Origin: CAYSQW01 sp964433135
GTDB lineage: Bacteria; Acidobacteriota; Aminicenantia; Aminicenantales; Aminicenantaceae
Reading direction: 5' to 3'
DNA: 14,369 bases
Assembly (NCBI GenBank): GCA_964433135.1
Contig: CAYSQW010000070.1
Coordinates: 1-14,369, forward strand
Part shown: positions 1 through 7,910 of the stretch, piece after piece
Layout of the letters: every line of letters begins with the position of its first letter
Position numbering within the stretch: position 1 is the first letter of the stretch
The notes under the pieces: generated by a model
Databases searched by the model: none
The model's input: the letters and a program-made list of their open reading frames with translations, nothing else
Told to the model about the DNA's origin: nothing
Translations under genes and position numbers: made by a program

Positions 1-240
1 AGCAGCCGCTGAGTATGTCTGACCCACGAACGGGGGGAGTTACGGAAGCGCCGAGGAAAATCCGATATTCATGGCGTTTAAAATCGCGTCTAAACGACGA
101 TCTCACACCGCCGTTCCTCCCGGCCCCGCACTATTCTGGATTATTCACGGGCCGAGGTTGCGGTAGCAATGAGGAAACAGCGCGTGAGACGTACTCAGGT
201 ACGTCGATCGTGATGTAACGAAATTGATGCCGTAAGATCG
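1..240 (+). repeat. Dispersed structured repeat, copy 1 (5' end outside window)
   Basis: This non-coding element is shared with 14055-14365 on the same strand. Positions 73-118 are identical over 46 bases to 14197-14242, and 11-22 are identical over 12 bases to 14136-14147. The 3' domain (188-240) is similar but diverged. In order it shows a conserved 5' part, the 46-base core, a linker of about 70 bases with unrelated sequence (107-176), a hairpin (177-216) and a conserved end, GTAAGATCG (232-240), which can pair with CGATCTCAC (98-106) in 8 of 9 positions. The linker has nearly the same length as in copy 2 (68 bases). The 67-codon open frame over 15-218 is not shared with copy 2 and has no protein-like features, so I treat the element as non-coding. 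The family is not recognised; it could be a structured RNA or a non-autonomous mobile element. The 5' arm of the long stem seen in copy 2 would lie before position 1. Confidence 0.85.
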
Positions 241-391
241 GTTCGCCCCAAGGGTGGAGTAAGCTGATAAGATCCTGCGCTCAATCAAATCATCATCAAA
301 TAACGTAATATTCTATTGATACGGATATTCGCACAATTGAAAAAATGGTTTTTCTCCCTTGTATCAGCTTACTCCATGAATAATCCAGAAT
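133..391. repeat. Nested inverted repeat, one arm split by the repeat 3' domain
   Basis: Two perfect 15-base inverted matches are nested. ATTCTGGATTATTCA at 133-147 is the reverse complement of 377-391. TGGAGTAAGCTGATA at 255-269 is the reverse complement of 362-376. On the right the two tracts abut exactly (376|377); on the left they are separated by 107 bases (148-254) that carry the 3' domain of repeat copy 1. The right-hand 30 bases start inside the superoxide reductase stop codon. No target-site duplication is visible. The 92 bases between the inner arms (270-361) hold nothing I recognise. A minus-strand transcript reading through would fold into a long stem with one side arm; it is not followed by a T-tract, so it is not a typical intrinsic terminator. 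Confidence 0.85.
177..216 (+). other. 3'-domain hairpin of repeat copy 1
   Basis: The inner stem is GACGTAC (188-194) with GTACGTC (199-205), seven Watson-Crick pairs around a four-base loop TCAG. The outer stem is ACAGCGCG (177-184) with CGTGATGT (209-216), seven of eight pairs including one G-T wobble. Between the stems lies GA (186-187) opposite GA (206-207), a tandem G-A arrangement that is also present in copy 2. The outer stem has no sequence similarity to the outer stem of copy 2, yet both can form, which is what selection on structure would give. Confidence 0.6.
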
Positions 392-735
392 CAGGTGTCG
401 AGGCAGTTCTGCCACACCCCATGAATATTACAATAACTCAGAGCGCAGAAAGCCTTGTAGTCATTCTCGATAACCTTGAAACGAACGCTGGGATTCGAAA
501 GCGTGGCGCCGAAATCACAGCGCCCGATATCGACGACCTGGCCGTTCTGCTTAACGCCGAAAAGCTCGATCCAAACGATGTGATGTTCTATGGTATTCGG
601 GTGAGCGACTTCCTTGCCCACCGTCACGCGAACGATATCGATCCCCTCTTGGCATCCCTTTTCGATTTCAATGACGGGGACATGTTTTTCCTTGCCCTCG
701 GTTTCGGGGTTTTTTAAAACGTCACCAAACTTCAT
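391..735 (-). CDS. sorA: One-iron superoxide reductase (neelaredoxin, class II desulfoferrodoxin)
   Basis: This 114-residue protein reduces superoxide to hydrogen peroxide at a mononuclear non-haem iron centre in the cytoplasm, without making oxygen; reduced rubredoxin is the usual donor in the family. The iron ligands are visible at family spacing: His18 in EKHVP, His45 and His51 in HPNTIEHHI, and Cys102 and His105 in CNIHG. Glu16 and Lys17 match the sixth-ligand Glu and the catalytic Lys of archaeal one-iron enzymes. The N-terminal Cys4 desulforedoxin domain of two-iron enzymes is absent, and the length fits the one-iron class. The ATG follows AAAGGAGA at close spacing. It lies 123 bases downstream of the DUF362 gene on the same strand with a plausible promoter of its own. 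The overlapping plus-strand frame (316-717) is a shadow. No rubredoxin gene is visible in the window. It suggests an anaerobic or microaerophilic host. Confidence 0.95.
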   Translation of the reverse strand: MKFGDVLKNPETEGKEKHVPVIEIEKGCQEGIDIVRVTVGKEVAHPNTIEHHIVWIELFGVKQNGQVVDIGRCDFGATLSNPSVRFKVIENDYKAFCALSYCNIHGVWQNCLDT

Positions 736-757
736 CTCTTCTCCTTTCTCGATGTGC

Positions 758-788
758 GATCAATCCGCCCAAAAAAAGGCGATTAATC
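758..788. promoter_or_regulatory. Imperfect palindrome in the superoxide reductase leader
   Basis: GATCAATCCGCC (758-769) and GGCGATTAATC (778-788) form an imperfect inverted repeat around a run of seven A (plus strand). It falls around the predicted transcription start of the superoxide reductase gene and upstream of its ribosome binding site, so it could be an operator or a leader hairpin. The T-run on the minus strand is in the loop, which argues against a terminator. No regulator can be named. Confidence 0.35.
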
Positions 789-791
789 GAT

Positions 792-819
792 AATTTAATC
801 CATCAAATCCGAAAGTCAA
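792..819 (-). promoter_or_regulatory. Candidate sigma-70 type promoter of the superoxide reductase gene
   Basis: On the minus strand a -35 box TTGACT (819-814, five of six to consensus) is followed by 16 bases and a -10 box TAAATT (797-792, four of six). Transcription would start near 785, about 50 bases before the ATG at 735. This would let the gene be expressed separately from the upstream DUF362 gene. It is a pattern match only. Confidence 0.45.
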
Positions 820-858
820 TATCCTCCCGGAATCTATCCGGCAAAAATAGATTTTTCA

Positions 859-2046
859 TCATGTCCCATGCGCTCCCGAGCCGTTCACCATGCGAAAGAG
901 GAAACCGGAACGAAGCTCAACCGCTCCATGCGCGCACATTTCATGACAGCAGTAGCAGCGGATACAGCTGCGGGTGTCGATAACTGCGGACGCCCCCTTT
1001 TTCATCTTCACGGCGCCGACCGGGCAGGCATCGCGGCAGGCACCGCAGGATACGCATTTTTCTTTTATGATCCGTGGAGTCAGGGCCGCCCCTCTTCTTA
1101 TGATCCGCATCGCGGATTCCTCGAGAAACCGGGGAATACGGGCAAACTCTCTATCGGAAAGAAAACCGACCGGAAGTTTGAAATCCGGAATCCTGATTTC
1201 TTCCCAGTCGGCGCCTTCAAGCCGCACGTCTTCCGGATGGAACGGGAAAAGCCCGCGTCGTTTCGCTTCCTTGAGCAATGGATTGTCACCGGGATCCAGT
1301 CCCATGACCCAACCCGAGGTCACATCCAGCGCCAGCGGACTTTCGGAGGCCAGCAGCCATCCGACACGTTTAGGCGTCCCCCCTCCGGGCCCGTTTCCTT
1401 CCATTCCCAAAATCCCATCCATAATGGAGAGCCGCGGCGCCGCCAGCTCAGCCAGGTCCAGCAGCATACCGCAAAAATCAAGCTTATCCCTCAGTTTGGA
1501 ATGATAGCCGGTTTTAAGCCTTCCCGGGATAATGCCGAAAATATTTTTTACAGCCCCGGTCATGGCTGTCAGCGTATGGGTCTTGAGTTTGCAAAGGTTT
1601 ATCATCCCCGCGCAATTCACAAAAGGCGAAATCACTTCGAACCGCTTGATCAACCCGCCCTGGGAAAAAGCCCGTGACTGATAAGTCGTATCCCAACTCA
1701 ACTCGGCGTCGGATCCGTCGGCGGCATCCTTCATTCCGCATACCCGGTACAGGCGCAGCAGGGTTTTCCGGTTGAACGCGTATCCTGAACCCGGGCTGTC
1801 GGCGATGCAGATACTCCCACCAGCGGCCCTCACCTGCCGGCTCACGGCGGAAACCACGGAGGGATGGGTGGTGACGGCACGGGAAGGGTCGGCTGCCAGG
1901 AGCAGGTTCGGCTTTACCAGGATACGCTCATCTGGGCGAACGAATCGTTCCGGCCCTCCCATCATCGCAAACAGTTCATGGATTTTTTCCTCGGCTTCGG
2001 AATAATCCTCACAGCGAAGCGCAAAAACCCGGTTATTCCCGCTCAA
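859..2046 (-). CDS. DUF362 domain protein with two 4Fe-4S ferredoxin clusters
   Basis: This 395-residue protein joins an N-terminal DUF362 domain (about 5-300) to a C-terminal bacterial ferredoxin-type domain (about 325-378). DUF362 hallmarks are LVKPNLL (43-49), THPSVV (60-65), ADSPG (82-86), CKLKTHTLTAMTGAVKN (152-168) and DGILGMEGNGP (210-220). The ferredoxin part has two CxxCxxCxxxC sets, Cys331/334/337/341 and Cys361/364/367/371, the pattern for two 4Fe-4S clusters. There is no signal peptide, so it is probably a cytoplasmic electron-transfer protein; the reaction of this family is not established. The start is TTG and overlaps the stop of the upstream regulator (TTGA at 2043-2046), with AAAGGAG about ten bases before it; the next Met is near residue 28, inside the conserved region. 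The overlap implies translational coupling with the regulator. A frameless plus-strand frame over 868-1677 is a shadow. Confidence 0.9.
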   Translation of the reverse strand: MSGNNRVFALRCEDYSEAEEKIHELFAMMGGPERFVRPDERILVKPNLLLAADPSRAVTTHPSVVSAVSRQVRAAGGSICIADSPGSGYAFNRKTLLRLYRVCGMKDAADGSDAELSWDTTYQSRAFSQGGLIKRFEVISPFVNCAGMINLCKLKTHTLTAMTGAVKNIFGIIPGRLKTGYHSKLRDKLDFCGMLLDLAELAAPRLSIMDGILGMEGNGPGGGTPKRVGWLLASESPLALDVTSGWVMGLDPGDNPLLKEAKRRGLFPFHPEDVRLEGADWEEIRIPDFKLPVGFLSDREFARIPRFLEESAMRIIRRGAALTPRIIKEKCVSCGACRDACPVGAVKMKKGASAVIDTRSCIRCYCCHEMCAHGAVELRSGFLFRMVNGSGAHGT

Positions 2047-4811
2047 AGCAGTTTCCGCTCCTTTGCCCGGGCGACAGCCTGCGTTCGGCTGTGAACACCG
2101 AGTTTTCCATGGATGTTTTTCGTGTGGGTTCTCACCGTGTTCAGGGAAATGAAAAGCTGATCGGCGATATCCTGGTTGGTCAGACCGACGGCGATCAGAC
2201 TCAAAACCTCTAATTCTCGCTCGCTCAATGAATCCAATGCATCTTCGCCGGACGGCTTCAGGTTCCGCCTCTTGATCCGTCCCAGGATCTTTTTGATGTA
2301 AGACGCCGAAAATCCCGCGGTTTCACCTGGGCTCGAGCCGACTTTACGCCGCATGACTTCTTCCAAAAGCTCGACATATCCCGGAGCATCGTCAATGAAA
2401 GTCGTAAAAAATCCCCTGGACTCACCCAATTCCAGAGCGCCCGCCATCTCGCCCCACGCTTCATCGACATCATCCATCCTGAACAGAGCCAAAGCTTTGA
2501 GCATGCGGATAAGAATCAAAACTCCAATTCGATCACCGGACTCGGCGTTCCCTGCCATTCGGGTCAGCAGTACCTCCGCATCCTTGAACCTTTCCTTCGC
2601 CAGCAGCAGCCGCGCCCAAACCATGTATTCAAACTCATTCCGGTGCGGGATCTCATCCTCCGGACCGAACCCCTGCTTCATCGCCCATTCCTCAACGGCA
2701 TCCCGGGCGCCCTCTTTCAACCATATAGCGGCCTTGAGACCGGAGACCGTATGCGGGATCCATGGCGGCAGATCGAAGCCCCCCGCCAGCTCTTCGATCC
2801 TTTCCAGAACCTTTCCGGCTTCCTCATGATTTTGTTTCGATACATGGCCCCATGTCAGGTTGATGAGATTGGCGGCCAATGCAATGACGTCATTATGGGC
2901 TTCGGCCATTTCAACGCCTTTTTCCAAGAGAGCAAAACCACGGTCGATGTCATCCTGTTCACACAAAACGGACCCCAGCAGAGCGTATATGGAGCTGGCC
3001 ATTCCACTGTCATCGATCCCATATCTGCGGGCCGATTCCAGGGTGGATTCGCATTTCTTTTTCGCTTCATCGAGGGCGCCGCGTTTGGCGGCGACCGATG
3101 CCAGACACAGATCCACAAAAAGACTGTAGGGAGCATTCCCCAACATCCGGTTGATGGATTCGGCGTCTTCAAAAGCCTTTTGGGCGGCCGGGTAATCACC
3201 GTCTCCGGCCCAACTGTGAGCCATTCCCAGAAAACTGGCGGCCACGCTTCTCCACAGGAGATCGCTCATCGGCAGGTCGCGAAGAGCCTTTCGCCCGAAC
3301 CGGATGATACGGGGAGTATCTCCTCTATACGTTGATAGCACGGTACGGATAGCGGCCACGCGGCCCCGCAATGCTTGAGTATAGAGTTTCATATCCCGAC
3401 AGGTTCCATCGGGCAGTACTTTTATTTCCTCTTCCGCCGTCGCGGATATTTCTTTTTCCATCGACTCCAGCCAACTTTCCGCTTCGTCCATTTTCCCGGA
3501 CATCACCAGTGCCCGCACATGGTAGATACCCAGTTGGGGACGCATCGACAGCATCGGACGCGGAAGCGTTTCCAACCACTGCAGCATTCGGGACTGCAGG
3601 CATCGATCCCAGGATTTCTCACACACCGATTCCAGAAGATCCGAAGCCCGGCTGTAGTCTCCGGCGGACAGGAAATATTCCAGAGCATCCTCCTCGAATC
3701 CATTCCCACAGCACCACTCGCCGGCGCGGCGGGAAAGGAGGGGGACGACAGCCCCATCATCCCTGAGGAGTTTTCTTCGGAGGAGATCGCCGAAAAGACG
3801 GTGGTACCGAAACCAGCGGCCTTCATGATCCAGAGAGAAAACAAACAGGTTGGACTTCTCCAGCCGTTTGAGCATCCCCGCACCTCCCTCCTCCTGCATG
3901 ACGGCATCGCAAAGCGGTCCCGATAATCGATTGAGGATCGAAGTCCACAAGAGAAATTTCTGTATCCGCTCAGGCTGTTCAGCCAGGACCTCCTCGACCA
4001 GATAATCGGCTACAAAACGATTATCGCCCGAAAATGCCTCGATAAAACCCGAAACATCCTCACGCCCCTGCAGCGATGCGGCCGCCAGATGCAAACCGGC
4101 AGGCCAACCCTCGGTACGCAGAATTAACCGCTCGATCTCGGATTCCGACAGATTCAATTCCTGCCGTTCATTGAGAAAAATGCGGGTTTCATCAGCCTGG
4201 AAGGCGAGGTCCGCCGCCCGAATCTCGGACAGCCGATTCCGGCTGCGCATACGCGGCAAGGCCAGCGGCGGATCCGATCGCGTTGAAATGACCAGGCGCA
4301 TCGAAGGAGGGATATGGACGGCGAGAAAGGAAAGGATCTTTTGGATCGGAGGAGATTCCACCATATGGAAATCATCAAGCACCAGCACAAACTCCTCCGG
4401 GTGCTTCTGTATGTCATTCAAAAGGTTGATCAACAGGTTTTCCACGTTTGGCGGTGCAAACGTTCTCATGAGTTGGAGAACGCCGGCCCCTACGTTTTCC
4501 ATAATGCGCTGGAGAGCAGCGATCATATAACGGAGAAAAAGCATGGAGTCGTTGTCTCCGACATCGAGGGAGAGCCAGGCGGTCGGCAGCTCGCTCTGAT
4601 GGACCCAATCCGCCAGCAGGGTCGTCTTGCCGAATCCCGGCGGTGCGGAGAGCAGGATCAAGCGCTTTTGCATCCCGGAATTCAACTGATCCAGCAGACG
4701 GCGTCGGGAAACCAGTGAGGCATGAAGCTGCGGGATATGCAGCTTGGTCTCCAGCAGAGGGATGAAAGTCTTTCCGATGGTATCCGGATTTCCGGTTTTT
4801 TCTTCCTTCAA
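2043..4811 (-). CDS. MalT-like LuxR-family STAND transcriptional regulator
   Basis: This 922-residue protein has the layout of large ATP-binding LuxR (LAL/MalT-type) activators. An N-terminal P-loop STAND module has a Walker A SAPPGFGKTT with Lys62, a Walker B VLVLDDFH (142-149, Asp146/Asp147) and a STRSDPPL segment (176-183) where the arginine sensor sits. A RWFRYHRLFGDLL stretch typical of MalT relatives closes the ATPase region. A long helical, TPR-like middle region follows, and a GerE/LuxR helix-turn-helix ends it (about 862-922, LSERELEVLSLIAVGL and NTVRTHTKNIHGKLGV). Members usually oligomerise on binding a small ligand and ATP, then activate transcription; the ligand here is unknown. 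The start is TTG with GAGGAG about 11 bases upstream; no better start lies near the conserved N-terminus. It is first in the block and overlaps the DUF362 gene, so it may control itself and that gene. A TATAAAT-like box lies on the minus strand near 4930-4923 with no clear -35. Confidence 0.93.
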   Translation of the reverse strand: MKEEKTGNPDTIGKTFIPLLETKLHIPQLHASLVSRRRLLDQLNSGMQKRLILLSAPPGFGKTTLLADWVHQSELPTAWLSLDVGDNDSMLFLRYMIAALQRIMENVGAGVLQLMRTFAPPNVENLLINLLNDIQKHPEEFVLVLDDFHMVESPPIQKILSFLAVHIPPSMRLVISTRSDPPLALPRMRSRNRLSEIRAADLAFQADETRIFLNERQELNLSESEIERLILRTEGWPAGLHLAAASLQGREDVSGFIEAFSGDNRFVADYLVEEVLAEQPERIQKFLLWTSILNRLSGPLCDAVMQEEGGAGMLKRLEKSNLFVFSLDHEGRWFRYHRLFGDLLRRKLLRDDGAVVPLLSRRAGEWCCGNGFEEDALEYFLSAGDYSRASDLLESVCEKSWDRCLQSRMLQWLETLPRPMLSMRPQLGIYHVRALVMSGKMDEAESWLESMEKEISATAEEEIKVLPDGTCRDMKLYTQALRGRVAAIRTVLSTYRGDTPRIIRFGRKALRDLPMSDLLWRSVAASFLGMAHSWAGDGDYPAAQKAFEDAESINRMLGNAPYSLFVDLCLASVAAKRGALDEAKKKCESTLESARRYGIDDSGMASSIYALLGSVLCEQDDIDRGFALLEKGVEMAEAHNDVIALAANLINLTWGHVSKQNHEEAGKVLERIEELAGGFDLPPWIPHTVSGLKAAIWLKEGARDAVEEWAMKQGFGPEDEIPHRNEFEYMVWARLLLAKERFKDAEVLLTRMAGNAESGDRIGVLILIRMLKALALFRMDDVDEAWGEMAGALELGESRGFFTTFIDDAPGYVELLEEVMRRKVGSSPGETAGFSASYIKKILGRIKRRNLKPSGEDALDSLSERELEVLSLIAVGLTNQDIADQLFISLNTVRTHTKNIHGKLGVHSRTQAVARAKERKLL

Positions 4812-4975
4812 GTGTTCTTAGTCTCCTCGCCCCCCTACCCTATCATTCTATTTTGTAGGAAATCATCCGCTCGAGGCCGCGGGCCGTATTCGCTGGATAA
4901 AGCCGAAAACACACCGTCACCATTTATATCATACGGACGACGCAAAAATCGAGAGTAAAATAAAGGAGAGAACGG

Positions 4976-5008
4976 GACGGCGGGAAATATTTTCATTTTC
5001 CCGCCGTC
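4976..5008 (-). terminator. Stem-loop terminator of the transporter operon
   Basis: GACGGCGGGAAA (4976-4987) and TTTCCCGCCGTC (4997-5008) form a perfect 12-base-pair stem with a nine-base loop. It lies about 40 bases past the stop of the MMPL transporter gene on the minus strand. The following minus-strand sequence (CCGTTCTCTCCTTTATTTTA) is pyrimidine-rich but lacks a clean T-run, so termination may be partial. The rest of the 237-base gap up to the regulator start at 4811 holds no gene. Confidence 0.75.
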
Positions 5009-5048
5009 TCCGATAAAGGATTTAAAATGCTTTATACAGGATACAGGC

Positions 5049-7892
5049 TCAATGTTTTTTTTCGATCCATCCGATCAAGCCGGGAAGAATGACGATCGCC
5101 GTCAGAAAACAAGCCGCCACTCCCAGGAACAGCGATCCTCCGAACACTCCCCAGGCGGGAAAGACCGAGAAGATCATGGAACCGAAAGCGAACATGGTCG
5201 TCAACGAGGTCAGAAGGATCGCCTTCCCCGTACTGGAAAAGATGGTGTGAACTTTTCCCCGGCCTTCATGCTTCCAGCGGTGTATGATGTGGACACCGTC
5301 ATCGATACCGATCCCGATGATCAGCGGCAAGCCCATGACGTTCATGATAGCCAATTTGATCCCGACCAAGTACATGAGGCCCACCATCCAAAAAACGCCC
5401 AGCGCAAGAGGAACCATGGCCATCAAGGAATAACGCGCGCTTTTGAAATCCACCCATAACAGGAGAAAAACGATCAGCAGGGTCAATATCATGGCATTGC
5501 GGCCGTCTTGACCGAGAACCTTCATCAAAGCCTGCGTCAGAGGAGCCGTTCCCGTGGATTTCGGGCTGATACGCGTCAGGTCATCCACGAAACGATTGAG
5601 AAAAGCGCCGTCATATATGCTGCCTGAAGGGTAAACGGTGATCAGAAACTGATCCCGGTCCCGGTTGCTGTATTGATCCAAAACAGACGGCGGCAAATCT
5701 TCAAGCTGAATAGGATCTGTGGAACACATGGTGTTGACGGATTCCTTGAAATAGGGTGCAAAAGATCGTTGAAATCCCCCCAAGCCGTTTAAAACCTTGT
5801 CTTCAACGGACAACCGATTTCGAAAACGGCTTATGAGGTTTGGAGAGTCCGGAGCTTCCGGATCACCTACGATCCGCTGACACTTCGCATCCACCTTATC
5901 CTGACCTCCGAGATAAGCCATATCCTGCATTTCAATGATATTCATCTCCAGCCGATCCACTTCCTGAAGAAAGATCGAAAGATCTTTCGCACTGAAGGAT
6001 TCCTGTACATGTGCGGCGCGGATCCGATCCCTAATTTCAGACACATACGGTTTTCGATTTCGCTGCTGCTCCCGTGAGGGAAGGTAGAGAGAAATATCAT
6101 TGGTGAGGGCCACCGTTGCCAGATCACGGTATTTTTCACCCAATTCCCTGGATTCGTCCACTCCGTCAGCCAATACCAGTGCATATTCCATACTCAGGTC
6201 GAATTTCTCTTCGATGGTATCCATCAATTCCATTGAAACCAGTCCTTCCGGCTCCATGTTGCGGAAATCATAATCCCATCGAATCTGAACCGCGGCCCAT
6301 ATCAAGAAAGCGCTGACCGCGACGGCGGAAGCCAAGGAAAACACATAATGTGATGCCATCCATTCACTGATACGCCCCAGGGATCTGATGGACAGGTCCC
6401 GTTGAATGAAGGCTTCCTTGGGATCTCCTTTTCGCGCCCTTTTCTTCTCGATCAAACGCTCCCGCAGAACCAGCAAAGTCGGAAGAAAAAGCAATGTCGC
6501 CAATAGGACGGAAAGCAGCCCCGCTCCGGTCACGACACCCAACTCTTTCATTCCACGGGCCCGGCTCACCACCAGTGTCAGGAATGCGCAGGCCGTGGTC
6601 AAAGCACCCGTGATGATGCCTTTTCCGTTTTTAAGAAAGGTCTTTTCCAGAGCCGCGGCGATATCATCCCCTGCGGCCCGCCACTCCGTAAAACCGGAGA
6701 TCAAGTGGATGGAAAAATCGATACCCAATCCCAACAGCACCACGGACATCATGGAGGTGAACATATTGAGCTGGCCGACGACCAGCGCCGTTCCGCCCAA
6801 TGCCCAGATCAAACCGACAAATAGATTCACAATCGCGAAAATCGGCGCCACCCACATCCGGAATGAAAACATCAACAGCAAAAGGATGAAGACCAGCGCG
6901 ATCAGAGTCGTAAATCCGAACGATCTTTCGGCATAGACCTGTTCATCGTGTTCACGGGCGATCTGCCCCGTCATTCCGGCCTTCACATCGGGGAAATGGG
7001 GGGAATACGCATCAAGAAGATCTTGGACCTGAACGGCAGCGGTCATGATGTAATCACGGTCCATCAGCGAGAAATTGGGCACCGCATTCAAAACCAGGGT
7101 CGTCTTGTCGTATGAGAGAAAATACGGCTCCCCCAAAAGCAGTTTATCCACCGCCGCCCGGATCACGGGCTCTTCGGCGCTTTCCCCGGCGGCGGCCTGC
7201 TCCAGCCGAGCGACCAGATTTTCAATCCCGTCGAGGAATTCCACTGCACCATCCTCTTTTTCCCGGGTGGAGATCGATTCCTGCTGACCGATATATTCCT
7301 TTTCCATGGAATCGTTCAGATTGGTCAGCAGCCCTACCAGGTTGGGATCCCCGTAAATTCCCTTGATATTGGACAGGTCGTTTTCTTTAACCAGCATCAA
7401 GGCGTGATGTTTGAGAAAATCGATCTCCGATTTGTAATCGATCCGCTGAAAAAGCCGCATATCTATCCGTGCCTGCAGGGAACGGATCCGGGATTGAAGC
7501 TCCTTGATTTTTTCGTCCTTGCCTTCTTTCCGCTCTAATTTATCGATCTTTTGCGTTATCGCGGAAATCTGTTCACGCAGATCATCATTCCGGCTGGAAT
7601 CGATCAGGGTCAGAATCTGCGGCGCCAATCCATCAGCGAAGGCTTTGATGCGGTCTTCTTCACCCTGCACCACCACGACCAGGTTGGTGGCCGTTACGAA
7701 TTCATCAAGAATTTTATTGAACTGCACAACCTTTTCATCTTTGGAAGGCAGCAGATCGGAAGTACGCATATTGATCGTCAGCCGTCCGGCAAAAATCGCG
7801 AATACGATGGTGACGATCCCGATGTAGGCCAGTATCCGCCAGGGATGGGCCGCGTGATAGGCCGCTAGTTCTTTTAATATTTTTTCACGCAT
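5049..7892 (-). CDS. MMPL-family RND transporter (COG1033-like, 12 membrane segments)
   Basis: This 947-residue inner-membrane exporter has the duplicated RND plan: one membrane helix (about 19-37), a large periplasmic domain, five helices (about 327-476), then a repeat with helix 7 (about 517-535), a second periplasmic domain and five helices (about 800-943). The proton-relay acid positions of MMPL proteins are Asp392 in GLGIDFSIH (TM4) and Asp864/Asp865 in GIGIDDGVH (TM10). MMPL relatives such as MmpL3 and HpnN move lipids across the envelope by proton-motive force. The first periplasmic domain carries a charged, heptad-like stretch (about 104-147) that should form a coiled coil, unusual against compact MMPL proteins. 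The ATG has AGGAGA eight bases upstream and lies 18 bases after the barrel gene stop. It is the last gene of a four-gene operon with a LolA-like carrier and an outer-membrane barrel, which favours lipid or lipoprotein transport over drug efflux. Confidence 0.92.
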   Translation of the reverse strand: MREKILKELAAYHAAHPWRILAYIGIVTIVFAIFAGRLTINMRTSDLLPSKDEKVVQFNKILDEFVTATNLVVVVQGEEDRIKAFADGLAPQILTLIDSSRNDDLREQISAITQKIDKLERKEGKDEKIKELQSRIRSLQARIDMRLFQRIDYKSEIDFLKHHALMLVKENDLSNIKGIYGDPNLVGLLTNLNDSMEKEYIGQQESISTREKEDGAVEFLDGIENLVARLEQAAAGESAEEPVIRAAVDKLLLGEPYFLSYDKTTLVLNAVPNFSLMDRDYIMTAAVQVQDLLDAYSPHFPDVKAGMTGQIAREHDEQVYAERSFGFTTLIALVFILLLLMFSFRMWVAPIFAIVNLFVGLIWALGGTALVVGQLNMFTSMMSVVLLGLGIDFSIHLISGFTEWRAAGDDIAAALEKTFLKNGKGIITGALTTACAFLTLVVSRARGMKELGVVTGAGLLSVLLATLLFLPTLLVLRERLIEKKRARKGDPKEAFIQRDLSIRSLGRISEWMASHYVFSLASAVAVSAFLIWAAVQIRWDYDFRNMEPEGLVSMELMDTIEEKFDLSMEYALVLADGVDESRELGEKYRDLATVALTNDISLYLPSREQQRNRKPYVSEIRDRIRAAHVQESFSAKDLSIFLQEVDRLEMNIIEMQDMAYLGGQDKVDAKCQRIVGDPEAPDSPNLISRFRNRLSVEDKVLNGLGGFQRSFAPYFKESVNTMCSTDPIQLEDLPPSVLDQYSNRDRDQFLITVYPSGSIYDGAFLNRFVDDLTRISPKSTGTAPLTQALMKVLGQDGRNAMILTLLIVFLLLWVDFKSARYSLMAMVPLALGVFWMVGLMYLVGIKLAIMNVMGLPLIIGIGIDDGVHIIHRWKHEGRGKVHTIFSSTGKAILLTSLTTMFAFGSMIFSVFPAWGVFGGSLFLGVAACFLTAIVILPGLIGWIEKKH

Positions 7893-7910
7893 AACGGTTC
7901 TCTCCTGTAA

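Noticed and set aside
15..218. 67-codon open frame within repeat copy 1
   Set aside because: It is not conserved in copy 2, has no good ribosome binding site, and crosses structured elements.
133..269. IS110-type bridge RNA reading of the split target
   Set aside because: Bridge RNA target guides pair with opposite strands of the target, whereas both tracts here match the same strand, and no IS110-type transposase gene is present.
255..376. Possible intrinsic terminator of the superoxide reductase gene
   Set aside because: The stem is perfect, but the loop is 92 bases and no T-tract follows on the minus strand.
316..717. Plus-strand open frame of 133 codons
   Set aside because: It is antisense to the superoxide reductase gene, whose iron ligands and ribosome binding site are clear, and its product has no family features.
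868..1677. Long plus-strand open frame of 269 codons
   Set aside because: It lies opposite the DUF362 gene, which has all its hallmark motifs; the frame is a GC-driven shadow.
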